The translations under genes and the position numbers were made by a program. DNA of 64,000 nucleotides from Bryobacterales bacterium (GTDB taxonomy: Bacteria; Acidobacteriota; Terriglobia; Bryobacterales; Bryobacteraceae), in the NCBI GenBank assembly GCA_003166865.1, contig PMUP01000020.1:26948-90947 (forward strand), given 5' to 3'. Each line of letters begins with the position of its first letter. Position 1 is the first letter of the stretch. The notes beneath the pieces are model-generated. The model searched no databases and was not told the DNA's origin. It saw only the letters and a program-made list of their open reading frames with translations. Below, piece by piece: positions 51,601 through 60,378 of this stretch.

Positions 51601-52104
51601 CTACTTCAACAGGTCGGCCACCTTGGCGATGCCCGCCTTCGCGCACGCGTCATCTTGCTCTTGATTCGAGCCCGCGCTTGCCACGCCTCCGACGATCTCT
51701 TTGTCCACACGGATGGGCACGCCGCCACCCAGAGCCAGAATGTCGGCCACCTGGCGTTGCGGCGCGAGTGTTGGATCCTCGGCCGTGCGCTTCTGAAACT
51801 CGAGCGTCGTGCTGCGGAACATCACGGCGGTATATGCTTTGCGCCGCGCCATCTCGCCGGTTTGCGGCGTGGCTTGCTCATCGCGCAGCATCACCAACAC
51901 TTGGCCGCCACGGTCCACCACCACCGCCGCGGTATGAAAGCCCTTCGACTTGCATTCGCCAATGGTCGCCTCCGCGATAGTCTTGGCCATTTCGAGGGAC
52001 ATGTTGCGCTGCGTTATCAGACCTTGCGCATTCGCACGCGCGCACAGAATCGCGCCGACCACAATCAGCTTTCGCAAATGTTTCACGCCGACAATTATAC
52101 TCAT
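51601..52104 (-). CDS. GlcG/HbpS-family exported protein
   Basis: The protein has 167 residues from ATG 52104; longer frames run into the divergent gene. A signal peptide (LRKLIVVGAILCARANA) precedes the DUF336/GlcG domain. That domain has NMSLEMAKTIAEATIGECKSKGF, AAVVVDRGGQVLVMLRDEQATP, ARRKAYTAVMFRSTT and the Gly-rich GGGVPIRVDKEIVGGVASAGS. Family members bind haem or cobalamin, or accompany glycolate genes, none of which is here. It is divergent from the SnoaL-like gene with 14 bp between starts. Confidence 0.82.
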   Translation of the reverse strand: MSIIVGVKHLRKLIVVGAILCARANAQGLITQRNMSLEMAKTIAEATIGECKSKGFHTAAVVVDRGGQVLVMLRDEQATPQTGEMARRKAYTAVMFRSTTLEFQKRTAEDPTLAPQRQVADILALGGGVPIRVDKEIVGGVASAGSNQEQDDACAKAGIAKVADLLK

Positions 52105-52118
52105 TCGAGGAGAAGCCA

Positions 52119-52703
52119 ATGCATAAATGGAAATTCTTAGCGGCGGTGGCCTTGGGTGCGTGCCTTGGCACTTGGGTGACAATGTGGATGGAGCATAAGC
52201 CAGCCGTGGTATCGGCCAAGGAGCCTTCGCTCACCGCACTCGACTATCAGGAAATCATTCAGCTCACCAACCGCTACGCCTACGGGATCGACACATGTTC
52301 CAACAACGGGTACGACTACGCCGACGTGTTCACGCCTGACGGTGTCTTCATCGATAAGATGACCGACGAAGGCGTTAAACAAGGCGGACGAGTACTGGCC
52401 AAAGGGCGCGAGGCTCTGGCGACGCTGATCGGCGGAGGATCGAAAGGCTGCAAGACCAAGCTGGTCTGGACCGGCTGGAGCCACATTATGGTCAATCATG
52501 TGATTACGCCGTCGCCCGAAGGCGCCACCGGGAGGATCTATCTTTTGCAGATGGGCATCAAGGGACCGGGCAGCATCGAGCGGCACGGCGGCTACGAAGA
52601 CGTTTACGTGAAGACGGCCGCTGGATGGCGCATCAAATCACGAGCGAACGTGCGCCAAGAGTCCTGGCTGAATCCACTACTGCAGACGCCGGCGGCCAAT
52701 TAG
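52119..52703 (+). CDS. Exported SnoaL/NTF2-like protein
   Basis: The protein has 194 residues, with ribosome binding site GAGGAGAAG before ATG 52119. The N-terminus (WKFLAAVALGACLGTWVTMW) is a signal peptide or anchor. The body has the NTF2-like pattern: ALDYQEIIQLTNRYAYGIDT, DYADVFTPDGVFIDKM, GREALATLIGG and a last strand YEDVYVKTAAGWRIKSRANV. The fold includes polyketide cyclases, dehydratases and non-enzymatic binders; no specific activity can be assigned. Confidence 0.78.
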   Translation: MHKWKFLAAVALGACLGTWVTMWMEHKPAVVSAKEPSLTALDYQEIIQLTNRYAYGIDTCSNNGYDYADVFTPDGVFIDKMTDEGVKQGGRVLAKGREALATLIGGGSKGCKTKLVWTGWSHIMVNHVITPSPEGATGRIYLLQMGIKGPGSIERHGGYEDVYVKTAAGWRIKSRANVRQESWLNPLLQTPAAN

Positions 52704-52765
52704 CGCCCGCAACTTTGGCTTGACTCGGCGGGCCAGTACATAGATAATCTTGGCATAGACATTCT

Positions 52766-53095
52766 ATGACAAGGGCATTGCTGCCGGGCACGCTCGAGAT
52801 GCTGATTCTGCAGACCCTGAGGCACGGGGCTCTGCATGGCTACGCCATATCGCAATACATTCAGCAGGCATCGGAGGATGTGCTCCAAGTGGAGGAAGGC
52901 TCGTTGTATCCGGCCTTGCAACGGCTCCTGCGGGACGGCTGGGTAGTTGCGGAGTGGGGCACGTCGTCGCGCAAACGGCGGGTCCGGACCTATCGGCTGA
53001 CTCCGGCGGGGCGCAAGCAACTGGGGCGTGAAATCGCAGGCTTTGAGCGCTTACTGGCGGGGATTAGCCGTGTGATGAGGCCGGTTGAATCATGA
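52766..53095 (+). CDS. PadR-family transcriptional regulator
   Basis: The protein has 109 residues forming a winged helix-turn-helix with LPGTLEMLILQTLRHGALHGYAI, EEGSLYPALQRLLRDGWVVAEW and the wing KRRVRTYRLTPAGRKQLG. In acidobacteria PadR genes of this type sit directly before ADOP-type permeases and probably repress them in response to toxic compounds. The TGA overlaps the permease ATG by four bases, so the two are one unit. Confidence 0.93.
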   Translation: MTRALLPGTLEMLILQTLRHGALHGYAISQYIQQASEDVLQVEEGSLYPALQRLLRDGWVVAEWGTSSRKRRVRTYRLTPAGRKQLGREIAGFERLLAGISRVMRPVES

Positions 53096-55668
53096 ATCCG
53101 ATATCGCGTTGGCTGGAGCGCAGGCGCGTCGAGCGGGATCTGGCCGACGAGATGGCCGCGCATCTTGAAGAAAGAATCGAGCAGTTGATGGATGAGGGCC
53201 TCAGCCAGGAAGAGGCCCGCATCCGCGCTCAGCGGCAGTTCGGAAATGTGACGTCGCAGAAAGAGAAGAGCCGCGAAGCCTGGGGCTGGAACGGCATGGA
53301 ACGGCTCACACAGGACGTACGGTTTGGCTGCCGAGTCCTCGGGAAGTCCCCGGCATTCACGGTGACGGCGGTGACGGTGCTGGCGCTCGGCATCGGAATG
53401 AACACGGCCATGTTCAGTGCCGCGAAAGCCGTTTTGCTCAGCGCGCTGCCGTATCCCGAGCCGGATCGATTGGTAGAGGTTTGGCAGACCAACAAAGCCG
53501 GCAGGTTCATGGATGTCTCCGGACCCGATTTTCGGGACTGGCGCGACCAGAATCGATCGATGCAGTACCTGGCCAGTTACTACGGCGATCAGGTAGGTCT
53601 TTCCGGAGACTTTGCGCCGAGACGCATTCGCATCGGCGTCGTATCCATCGGCTTTTTCGAAAGCATGGGCGTTCCAGCGGCTGTGGGACGTCTCTTCAGT
53701 CGCGAAGAGCAGAAGCTGGGCGGTGTGCCGGTGGCGGTGCTCGGATACGATTTGTCCCAACTCATCTTTGGGCCGGGAGCGCAATCCATGGGCAAGTCTG
53801 TGCGTTTAGATGGCATGGCGTTTACCGTGATCGGCATTATGCCACCAGCATTCGATTTCCCTGCTCGAGCGCAACTCTGGGTTCCCCAAGAACTGATCCC
53901 GGACCCATCAACCAGGTCAGCTCACAACTACCATGTGCTCGGACACCTGAAGCCAGGCACGTCAAGTCGCCTGGCGCAGGAGGACATGAACGTGATTGCC
54001 ACGCAGCTGGCAAAGGCATACATCGACGACAAAGATGAAGGGATCAAGGTGGTGCCGCTGTACGACGAGGTTGTGGGCCCGGTTCGTCCGGCGTTCCTGA
54101 TTCTGCTGTCGGCAGTGACTCTGGTACTGCTCATCGCCTGCGTGAATATTTCCGGATTGCATCTGGCGCGCGCCACGGTGCGTGCAAAGGAACTGGGCCT
54201 GCGCGCGGCCTTGGGTGCGGGACGGCCGCGGTTGATCCGGCAACTATTGACGGAGGCTGTGCTCCTGGCGATTGCAGGCGGCGCTATCGGGTTGGCCCTG
54301 GCAATGGCCGGCACCGCCGTCTTGCGGCATTCAGCCCCAGCGAACATTCCGCGGCTCGAGAATATTCATGTGGACATCAGCATGCTCTGTTTCACAGCGG
54401 TGCTTTCGATAGGCGCGGGCCTGCTGTTCGGAGCGTTGCCAGCCATCGCAGGTTCTCACACGGACGTGAATGAAGCGCTGAAGCAAGGGTCCGGAAAAGG
54501 CACAGCGGGACCGCAACTGAAGCGTTGGGGCAACGCTCTTGTCGTAGGACAGATCGGACTCGCCGTGGTGCTGCTCACCGGGGCAGCTCTATTGTTGAAG
54601 AGCTATTGGAAGCTCACGCATGTCGATTCGGGCCTGAGGTCTTCGGGAGTGTTCACGACCGATCTCCTGTTGCCGGCGCGACTTTCGACAAGACTGCTCA
54701 AAGAAGTCAGTGCCCTTCCCGGCGTACAAGCGGCGGCATTGACGGACGTTCTACCGGTGCGTGAAGGCGGAGCGGATGGCGACTTCGAAATCGAAGGCAC
54801 ACCCCTGCCAGCCGACCCACATCAAGATTCGAATGCATATTATCGGCTGGCAACGAGCCAGTATTTCAGGACGTTCGGAATTCCGATTTTGAAAGGGCGC
54901 GCGTTCGACGAGACTGACGATCGATCCCCGGAACAGGTGGCGACCGTGAATCAGACGTTCGCGGCGGAGTTCTTTCCTGGCGGCGACGCAATCGGGAAGC
55001 GCATCCGCTTCCTTGGTTTTGATGCCAAACCGCAGTTCATGACGATCGTTGGAATCGTTCCCGATGTGCGCGCCTTCGGTCTTAACAAGCCCGCGAAGGC
55101 TGAAGTCTTTGGCGATCTCATGCAGCACGCGGTATTGTCACTCGACGCGACGCTGGTGGTCCGCGGGCCAGTCAGTGAACAAGCGGCTGTGCGGTCCGTC
55201 GTCACGTCGCTGAATCGCGATACGCCGGTCGAGTTTCAAAGCATGGATGAGGTGATTGCCGGAACGATTGCGCGCGAGCGATTCCAGACATTTCTATTGA
55301 GCCTCTTTGCGGCTTTTGCGCTCCTGCTGTCGGCGATCGGCATTTATGGATTGCTATCGTACACGGTGACCCGCCGAACCAGCGAACTCGGGATTCGTAT
55401 GACGCTGGGCGCGGGCCGAAGAGCGGTACTTGTGCTGGTCTTGTCGGAAGGCGGCAGACTGGTGGCGACCGGGCTCCTATTGGGCCTGCTCGGCGCTTTT
55501 CTTTTGAGCCGCACTCTGGCGAGTTTTCTTTATGGGATGAAGACAACCGACCCAGGATCGTTCGTCACAGTGGCGCTGGTGTTTGGCGTTGTGGCGATGC
55601 TGGGCTGCTACTTCCCGGCGCGGCGCGCTTCCAAGATCGATCCGAACGTGGCGTTAAGGTATGAGTAA
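53092..55668 (+). CDS. ADOP-type duplicated ABC permease (MacB/FtsX family)
   Basis: The protein has 858 residues. The N-terminal helical segment (RRRVERDLADEMAAHLEERIEQLMDEGLSQEEARIRA) is typical of acidobacterial duplicated orphan permeases. It is followed by TM1 and a MacB-like periplasmic domain (about 105-330). A three-helix FtsX unit lies near 340-470, and the whole layout repeats with a second periplasmic domain (540-730) and FtsX unit (about 735-850, ending ARRASKIDPNVALRYE). No ATPase gene is adjacent, as usual for these orphan permeases. The role (export, stress sensing or efflux) is unproven. It overlaps the convergent LytTR gene by 15 bp. Confidence 0.92.
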   Translation: MNPISRWLERRRVERDLADEMAAHLEERIEQLMDEGLSQEEARIRAQRQFGNVTSQKEKSREAWGWNGMERLTQDVRFGCRVLGKSPAFTVTAVTVLALGIGMNTAMFSAAKAVLLSALPYPEPDRLVEVWQTNKAGRFMDVSGPDFRDWRDQNRSMQYLASYYGDQVGLSGDFAPRRIRIGVVSIGFFESMGVPAAVGRLFSREEQKLGGVPVAVLGYDLSQLIFGPGAQSMGKSVRLDGMAFTVIGIMPPAFDFPARAQLWVPQELIPDPSTRSAHNYHVLGHLKPGTSSRLAQEDMNVIATQLAKAYIDDKDEGIKVVPLYDEVVGPVRPAFLILLSAVTLVLLIACVNISGLHLARATVRAKELGLRAALGAGRPRLIRQLLTEAVLLAIAGGAIGLALAMAGTAVLRHSAPANIPRLENIHVDISMLCFTAVLSIGAGLLFGALPAIAGSHTDVNEALKQGSGKGTAGPQLKRWGNALVVGQIGLAVVLLTGAALLLKSYWKLTHVDSGLRSSGVFTTDLLLPARLSTRLLKEVSALPGVQAAALTDVLPVREGGADGDFEIEGTPLPADPHQDSNAYYRLATSQYFRTFGIPILKGRAFDETDDRSPEQVATVNQTFAAEFFPGGDAIGKRIRFLGFDAKPQFMTIVGIVPDVRAFGLNKPAKAEVFGDLMQHAVLSLDATLVVRGPVSEQAAVRSVVTSLNRDTPVEFQSMDEVIAGTIARERFQTFLLSLFAAFALLLSAIGIYGLLSYTVTRRTSELGIRMTLGAGRRAVLVLVLSEGGRLVATGLLLGLLGAFLLSRTLASFLYGMKTTDPGSFVTVALVFGVVAMLGCYFPARRASKIDPNVALRYE

Positions 55669-56382
55669 GTTAGAGCAGATGATCGGGCGCCGCCGTCCGT
55701 ACCGTTTCGAGCAGACCACCTCAGCGCCTGAGGTGAGCACGACGACGTGGTTCAGGTCCTCTCGTCTGCGCACCTCGCGGACTGCGCCGACTCGCACGAT
55801 GGCGCTTCTACTCACTCGGCCGAACTCGGCGGGATCCAGCCGTTGCTCCAGAGAGTCCATGGTCGCGCGCAAGGCGAATTCACCCATCGCAGTATAGAGA
55901 AGCGCGTAGTTTCGATCGGCGGCGATCCAATAAATCGATTCCACCGGGAGCAGATATGCGGCTTTCAGACGTTCGACGAGAAACCGCCTCGCATATCTCT
56001 TTGTCGACGGCGGGAGCGGCTGTGCGAGCCGATCACGGACCCGCTGGATGGCTTCAAGAAAACGATCCTGTGCCACTGGCTTTAGCAAGTAATCCAAAGC
56101 AGCGACGTCGAACGCCTGCACGGCATACTGTTCATACGCGGTCAGGAAGATCGCCTGCAGGTCTGTGGGCTCGTCGAGTGCTTGCAGGACCTCGAATCCC
56201 GTTCCGTCCGGCAGCCGCACATCGACAATCAGCAGGTCAGGTTTTGTTCGCAATATTCCGCCAATCGCGTCGGCGCATGTCCCCGCCGTTCCACAGATTG
56301 ACAGATCTTCAACGCTCGCAACCATCCTTTCCAGCTTGCGGAGCGCGGGAGGCTCGTCCTCTACTAGAGAGACCTTGATCAT
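55654..56382 (-). CDS. LytTR-family response regulator
   Basis: The protein has 242 residues. The receiver domain (1-120) has VSLVEDEPPALRKLERM, phosphoacceptor Asp54 in LLIVDVRLPDG and the conserved Lys in DYLLKPV. A LytTR DNA-binding domain follows (about 130-240, with RFLVERLKAAYLLPVESIYWIAAD and FGRVSRSAIVRVGAVREVRR). The expected partner is a LytS-type kinase: only the 3' end of such a gene remains upstream, its stop overlapping this ATG by four bases (ATGA). The regulator itself looks intact and may be activated by another kinase or be uncoupled. Confidence 0.92.
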   Translation of the reverse strand: MIKVSLVEDEPPALRKLERMVASVEDLSICGTAGTCADAIGGILRTKPDLLIVDVRLPDGTGFEVLQALDEPTDLQAIFLTAYEQYAVQAFDVAALDYLLKPVAQDRFLEAIQRVRDRLAQPLPPSTKRYARRFLVERLKAAYLLPVESIYWIAADRNYALLYTAMGEFALRATMDSLEQRLDPAEFGRVSRSAIVRVGAVREVRRREDLNHVVVLTSGAEVVCSKRYGRRRPIICSNLLIP

Positions 56383-56684
56383 GCGGGGATGTGAATTTCA
56401 ACCAGCGCGCCGCCTTCGGGATGGCGATTGAGCCGTATGGCCGCGCGATCCCCAAATACAGTCCGCAGCCGCCGGTGCGCATTCTGCAATCCCTGCCCTT
56501 CGCCGGCAGGCAAGGGACCAGTTCCGTGATCCCGGATTGTGATGCGCACAAGTTCGCCGTCGCGCCGGACCGCGATGGCGATGTCGACGCGGCCGGAGCT
56601 GGGGTCCTGGCCATGCTCAACGGCATTCTCCACCAGGGGCTGGAGGAGAAGCGAGGGAAGTTGAGTGACTTCGGCCTGGGGATC
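56379..56684 (-). pseudogene. 3' remnant of a LytS-type histidine kinase gene (ATPase domain only)
   Basis: From about 56684 the frame reads DPQAEVTQLPSLLLQPLVENAVEHG and goes on with IRDHGTGP and GEGQGLQNAHRRLRTVFGDRAAI, the N, G1 and G2 boxes of LytS-family kinases. Everything normally upstream (sensor, membrane part, His-kinase phosphoacceptor) is missing. The homology starts exactly where that of the PQQ-dehydrogenase fragment ends, in another frame. An ATG at 56768 could still produce a 129-residue ATPase-domain protein, so residual expression with the LytTR gene is possible. Confidence 0.75.
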
Positions 56685-56886
56685 GCAACAGCGTCGCCTC
56701 GAACTTGGGAGGCCTGCCGCCGGTTTGCACCGGCTCGGTCGAGTCGCCAGTGTCGTAAATCCAGGCAACCTTCAGCCGGGAAACATTGGCGGGATTGATG
56801 AGCTCCGCAGGCGCGTGTGGCCAAAGAGGAAAAAGGGGAAGAAGCAGGAGCAGGACAAGCGCGAGTGAGCTGCGGGAGAGTCTCAT
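56685..56886 (-). pseudogene. 5' remnant of a PQQ-dependent dehydrogenase gene
   Basis: From ATG 56886 the frame reads a signal peptide (SSLALVLLLLLPLFPLWPHAPA), then INPANVSRLKVAWIYDTGDSTEPVQ and GGRPPKFEATLL. This is the typical start of PQQ-dependent alcohol/glucose dehydrogenases, which would continue for some 500 more residues of beta-propeller. Here the match stops near 56690, where kinase coding sequence begins in a different frame. The frame itself runs on to 56617 without similarity. It is a clear truncated fragment produced by a deletion or rearrangement. Confidence 0.72.
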
Positions 56887-57057
56887 ACTTTCCATTCTGC
56901 GCGACGCCTTTGCTGGGGAACAGCGTCTTGGGACGACGCCCACGAGTTCTGGGACGAGAGTTCGAAATTCATCCTGGCCAATGCTGGGTTAAAGAAACCG
57001 TGAATACGGGCGATAAGCGCTGCGGGGGACCGCGCACGTGGTGGAGAGGAGCAGGAG

Positions 57058-59190
57058 ATGAATCACGAGGTTCAGCCGGTAAGCCTTCACTCTCGCGAAG
57101 GGCTGGCATTGCTGTCGGCTCTCGCGGTGGTCCTGCTGATCGCATTTTTCTCGTATCGAGGCTGGACGGCATTCGGCCGTAACGCGGATCAACAGGAGGT
57201 GATGCGGCGAACCTTATCCGGGATCACGGCACTCCGCGCCTCGCTTACGGATGCAGAAACGGGACAGCGCGGGTTTGTGTTGACCGGAGAGGATAGCTAC
57301 CTCGATCCGTACCGTCGAGCACGCGCGGACATTCCGGAGCTATTGAAGTCTCTCCGAGCGGTGACCATGGATAGCCCCGACCAGGCGCAACGTATCGAAA
57401 GCTTAAATCCCCTGGTCGACGAAAAACTGGAGGAATTAGCGTCGACCATTGAACTCCGCCGGAGTAACGGCCTGGATGCTGCTCTCGCCGTCGTCCGTTC
57501 CGATCGCGGGAGACTTCTGATGGAACAAATGCGGGGAATCTGTTCGGAGGTCCAGGCTGTGGCCCTCGGGCGCGTGGTTCAGTTTTACGCGCAGGCGCGG
57601 TCGAGCGGAAACGAAGGCGCCCTAATCTCTATCCTCGGCGGCGCCAGTCTCTTCCTGCTCTTACTAGTCGCAATCATCACCATTCAGAGAGAGGCTGTGC
57701 GCCGCCAGTCCCTGATCGGCGAACTTCTGCAAACCGAGCGGCGGCTTAAAGATGCAGTGGCTGAGGCGGAGGGCGCCAACCGGGCCAAGAGTACGTTTCT
57801 GTCGACCATGTCTCATGAAATCCGTACCCCGATGAACGCCATTCTCGGGTACACACAGTTGATGTTGCGGGATCCGAGCCTGGGGCTGGACACGAAAACG
57901 AATCTCAGGATCATCGGCCGAAGCGGCGAGCATCTGCTCACCCTCATCAATGACGTTCTGGACATGTCCAGAATCGAGGCTGGCCGCACCGAACTGAAGG
58001 CGGCGACCTTCAACCTGGCCGGGCTACTGAACGATCTCGCCGCTATGTTCCGTTTGCGGGCTGCGGCGAAGGCGCTGCGATTCGAAATGGTGGTGGATGG
58101 CGAATCCGTGCCTTACGTGGTGGCGGACGAGGGCCGCATACGTCAGGCGTTGATCAACCTTCTCGCAAACGCTATCAAGTTTACCGAGCGCGGCCAGATC
58201 AAGCTGCACGTCACTTTGGAGCAAAGGATCGCCGGCCAACTATGGCTGTCAGCCTGCGTTGAGGACACCGGTTCGGGCCTTACGGATGAGGAACAAAAGA
58301 AATTGTTCGAGCCGTTTAGCCAAACGAAGCGTGGTCTGCACGCCCAGGAGGGAACCGGCCTGGGGTTGGCCATTAGCCGCAAATACGCGCGCCTGATGGG
58401 AGGCGATGTCACACTCACCAGCAGGCCCGGCGTCGGCTCAATATTCCGGTTCGAGATCCCCGTCGAACGTGGCGACGCGGGAGTAGCCATCAAGCGGAGT
58501 GGCTCTCGCCGCGTCATTGGCATAAGCGGCGGCATGAAAGCTCCCAGAATTCTGGTAGTCGACGATCAGATCGAGAATCGGGACTGGCTGATGAAGCTGC
58601 TCACTTCCATTGGTTTTTCCGTGCAAGGTGCGGATAACGGCGAGGCAGGGCTCCGAAGCTGGGCGGAGTGGAACCCGCGGTTGATCCTGATGGATGTCCA
58701 CATGCCGGTTATGGATGGGCTAGAGGCAACTCGAAGAATCAAATCGGATCCTCGTGGAAAGGACACAGCGGTCATTGTTCTAACCGCGAGCGCCATGGAC
58801 GAAGACCGTCGATCCTTCGCCCAAAGCGGAGCCGACGATTTCCAGGCGAAGCCCTGCCGTGAGGACGAACTACTCGAGAAGATTCGCGCACTTCTAAACA
58901 TTACCTATGAGTACGAGGAAATGAGCGAGACCGGAGGAGCGTCTCTTGCCGGATTGGCTGCCCTGTCCGCGAACAGGCTCGGGCCACTACCGCGCGAGCT
59001 GGTCGAAGAAATCCGTAATGCGACTTCGGCCGGCAACAAGGAACTCCTGGATAAGCTGATCCTCCAAGTGTGCGAGGCCGCGGATTCTGAATCCGCGCAC
59101 GCTCTGCAGGAGCTTGCCGACACCTACGACTACGATGCTCTGACGCAATTGCTGGAATCGGTAGGCTCAGCCGATAAGCCGTTCAGATGA
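57058..59190 (+). CDS. Hybrid sensor histidine kinase with CHASE3 and receiver domains
   Basis: The protein has 710 residues. TM1 (about 16-36), CHASE3 sensor (about 40-180, with [15 protein letters not shown]) and TM2 (about 187-208) form the membrane part. The kinase has phosphoacceptor His253 in FLSTMSHEIRTPMNAIL and ATPase boxes LLANAIKFTERGQ, VEDTGSGLTDEE and GTGLGLAISRKYARLMGG. A C-terminal receiver (about 497-615) has Asp502/503 and phosphoacceptor Asp546 in LILMDVHMPVMDG. The last 80 residues are helical. ATG 57058 has AGGAGCAGGAG upstream. It is coupled by ATGA to the HD-GYP regulator at 59187, its probable output. Confidence 0.93.
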   Translation: MNHEVQPVSLHSREGLALLSALAVVLLIAFFSYRGWTAFGRNADQQEVMRRTLSGITALRASLTDAETGQRGFVLTGEDSYLDPYRRARADIPELLKSLRAVTMDSPDQAQRIESLNPLVDEKLEELASTIELRRSNGLDAALAVVRSDRGRLLMEQMRGICSEVQAVALGRVVQFYAQARSSGNEGALISILGGASLFLLLLVAIITIQREAVRRQSLIGELLQTERRLKDAVAEAEGANRAKSTFLSTMSHEIRTPMNAILGYTQLMLRDPSLGLDTKTNLRIIGRSGEHLLTLINDVLDMSRIEAGRTELKAATFNLAGLLNDLAAMFRLRAAAKALRFEMVVDGESVPYVVADEGRIRQALINLLANAIKFTERGQIKLHVTLEQRIAGQLWLSACVEDTGSGLTDEEQKKLFEPFSQTKRGLHAQEGTGLGLAISRKYARLMGGDVTLTSRPGVGSIFRFEIPVERGDAGVAIKRSGSRRVIGISGGMKAPRILVVDDQIENRDWLMKLLTSIGFSVQGADNGEAGLRSWAEWNPRLILMDVHMPVMDGLEATRRIKSDPRGKDTAVIVLTASAMDEDRRSFAQSGADDFQAKPCREDELLEKIRALLNITYEYEEMSETGGASLAGLAALSANRLGPLPRELVEEIRNATSAGNKELLDKLILQVCEAADSESAHALQELADTYDYDALTQLLESVGSADKPFR

Positions 59191-60341
59191 ACGCCTCGAT
59201 GGAAGCAATCGGCAGCGGCCTAGCCACTCTCGGACAGCCGGCCATCCGAGGCACCGTGATGGTGGTGGACGATAATCCGGCAAACCTGAAGTTGATGGAG
59301 GGAATGCTGCGATCGGGCGGTTATGAAGTGCGCTCCTTTCCAAGGGGCCGAATGGCGCTCGCTGCCGCAAGTGAAAAAGCACCGGACCTGATTCTGTTGG
59401 ACATCGATATGCCCGAAATGACCGGTTACGAAGTATGTGAGCGGCTGAAATCGAGCGCGCAACTTTCCGAGATCCCGGTTATTTTCCTCAGCGCCATGAA
59501 TGCCCCCGAAGACCGGCTCCGTTGCTTTCGAGCGGGCGGCGTCGATTACGTTTCAAAGCCGTTTCAGTTCGAGGAAGTGCAGGCCCGGGTGGACGCCCAC
59601 GTTAGGCTCAGGCGCCTCCAACAGGAGATCGAAACGGATAACTGCCGTCTACAGGAACTGGTAGAGACTCAGGTAAAGAAAATCGCCGACGCGCAGATGG
59701 AGACGCTCTTTGCGATCGCCAGGCTGGCCGAAGCTCGCGACGATGAGACGGGCAGGCACGTGGAACGCGTCCAGGCCTTTTGCAGATTGCTGGCGGTGGG
59801 GTTGAGCGAAGACCCAAAGTACAAAACCACGGTCGGCAGCGCCTGGATCAGCAACATTTTTCACGCCAGCCCCTTGCACGATATCGGCAAAGTTGCGATC
59901 CCCGATCGGATTCTCCTGAAACCCGGACCACTGACTCCGGAGGAGTTCGCGGTCATGAAGACCCACGCCGTACTGGGATCTCAGACTCTCAAGACGGTCC
60001 ACGAAAGTTATCCGGACAATGATTTCATTGAAATGGGCATCAAGATCGCTCGATCGCACCACGAGTGGTGGGATGGAACCGGCTATCCGGATGGGCTCGC
60101 CGGAGACGCGATTCCGCTCTGTGCCCGCATCCTTGCGGTCGCGGACTGTTATGACGCATTGCGATCCAGACGTTCTTATAAACCGGCTATTCCGCATGAC
60201 GAGACGTGCGCACTGATTCTCCGGGACAGCGGCAAGCACTTTGATCCTGCTGTAACGGCCGTTTTCAGTGAATTCGGGGACACGTTCCGGGATGTGTGGA
60301 AGCAGTTGGAAACCGTGGCGGATCCCGGTCCCGAAGCGTAA
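59187..60341 (+). CDS. Response regulator with HD-GYP c-di-GMP phosphodiesterase domain (RpfG-like)
   Basis: The protein has 384 residues. The receiver domain (about 25-145) has MVVDDNPANLKLMEGML and phosphoacceptor Asp72 in LILLDIDMPEMTGYE. After a coiled-coil linker comes an HD-GYP domain with the full catalytic set: HDIGKVAIPDRILLKPGPLT (His231-Asp232) and HHEWWDGTGYPDGL (from His291), then ILAVADCYDALRS. Intact motifs predict hydrolysis of c-di-GMP. It is translated together with the hybrid kinase upstream, so c-di-GMP breakdown is probably under that CHASE3 sensor. Confidence 0.94.
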   Translation: MNASMEAIGSGLATLGQPAIRGTVMVVDDNPANLKLMEGMLRSGGYEVRSFPRGRMALAAASEKAPDLILLDIDMPEMTGYEVCERLKSSAQLSEIPVIFLSAMNAPEDRLRCFRAGGVDYVSKPFQFEEVQARVDAHVRLRRLQQEIETDNCRLQELVETQVKKIADAQMETLFAIARLAEARDDETGRHVERVQAFCRLLAVGLSEDPKYKTTVGSAWISNIFHASPLHDIGKVAIPDRILLKPGPLTPEEFAVMKTHAVLGSQTLKTVHESYPDNDFIEMGIKIARSHHEWWDGTGYPDGLAGDAIPLCARILAVADCYDALRSRRSYKPAIPHDETCALILRDSGKHFDPAVTAVFSEFGDTFRDVWKQLETVADPGPEA

Positions 60342-60342
60342 G

Positions 60343-60376
60343 ACCCGCGGGGAGGATCGGCTGCGGCCGCGCGGGT
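60343..60376. terminator. Hairpin between convergent HD-GYP and M23 peptidase genes
   Basis: ACCCGCG (60343-60349) pairs with CGCGGGT (60370-60376) around a 20-base loop. It sits exactly between two convergent stop codons, so it may serve both. No T-run follows on either strand, so this is a weak or Rho-assisted terminator at best. Confidence 0.4.
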
Positions 60377-60378
60377 GC

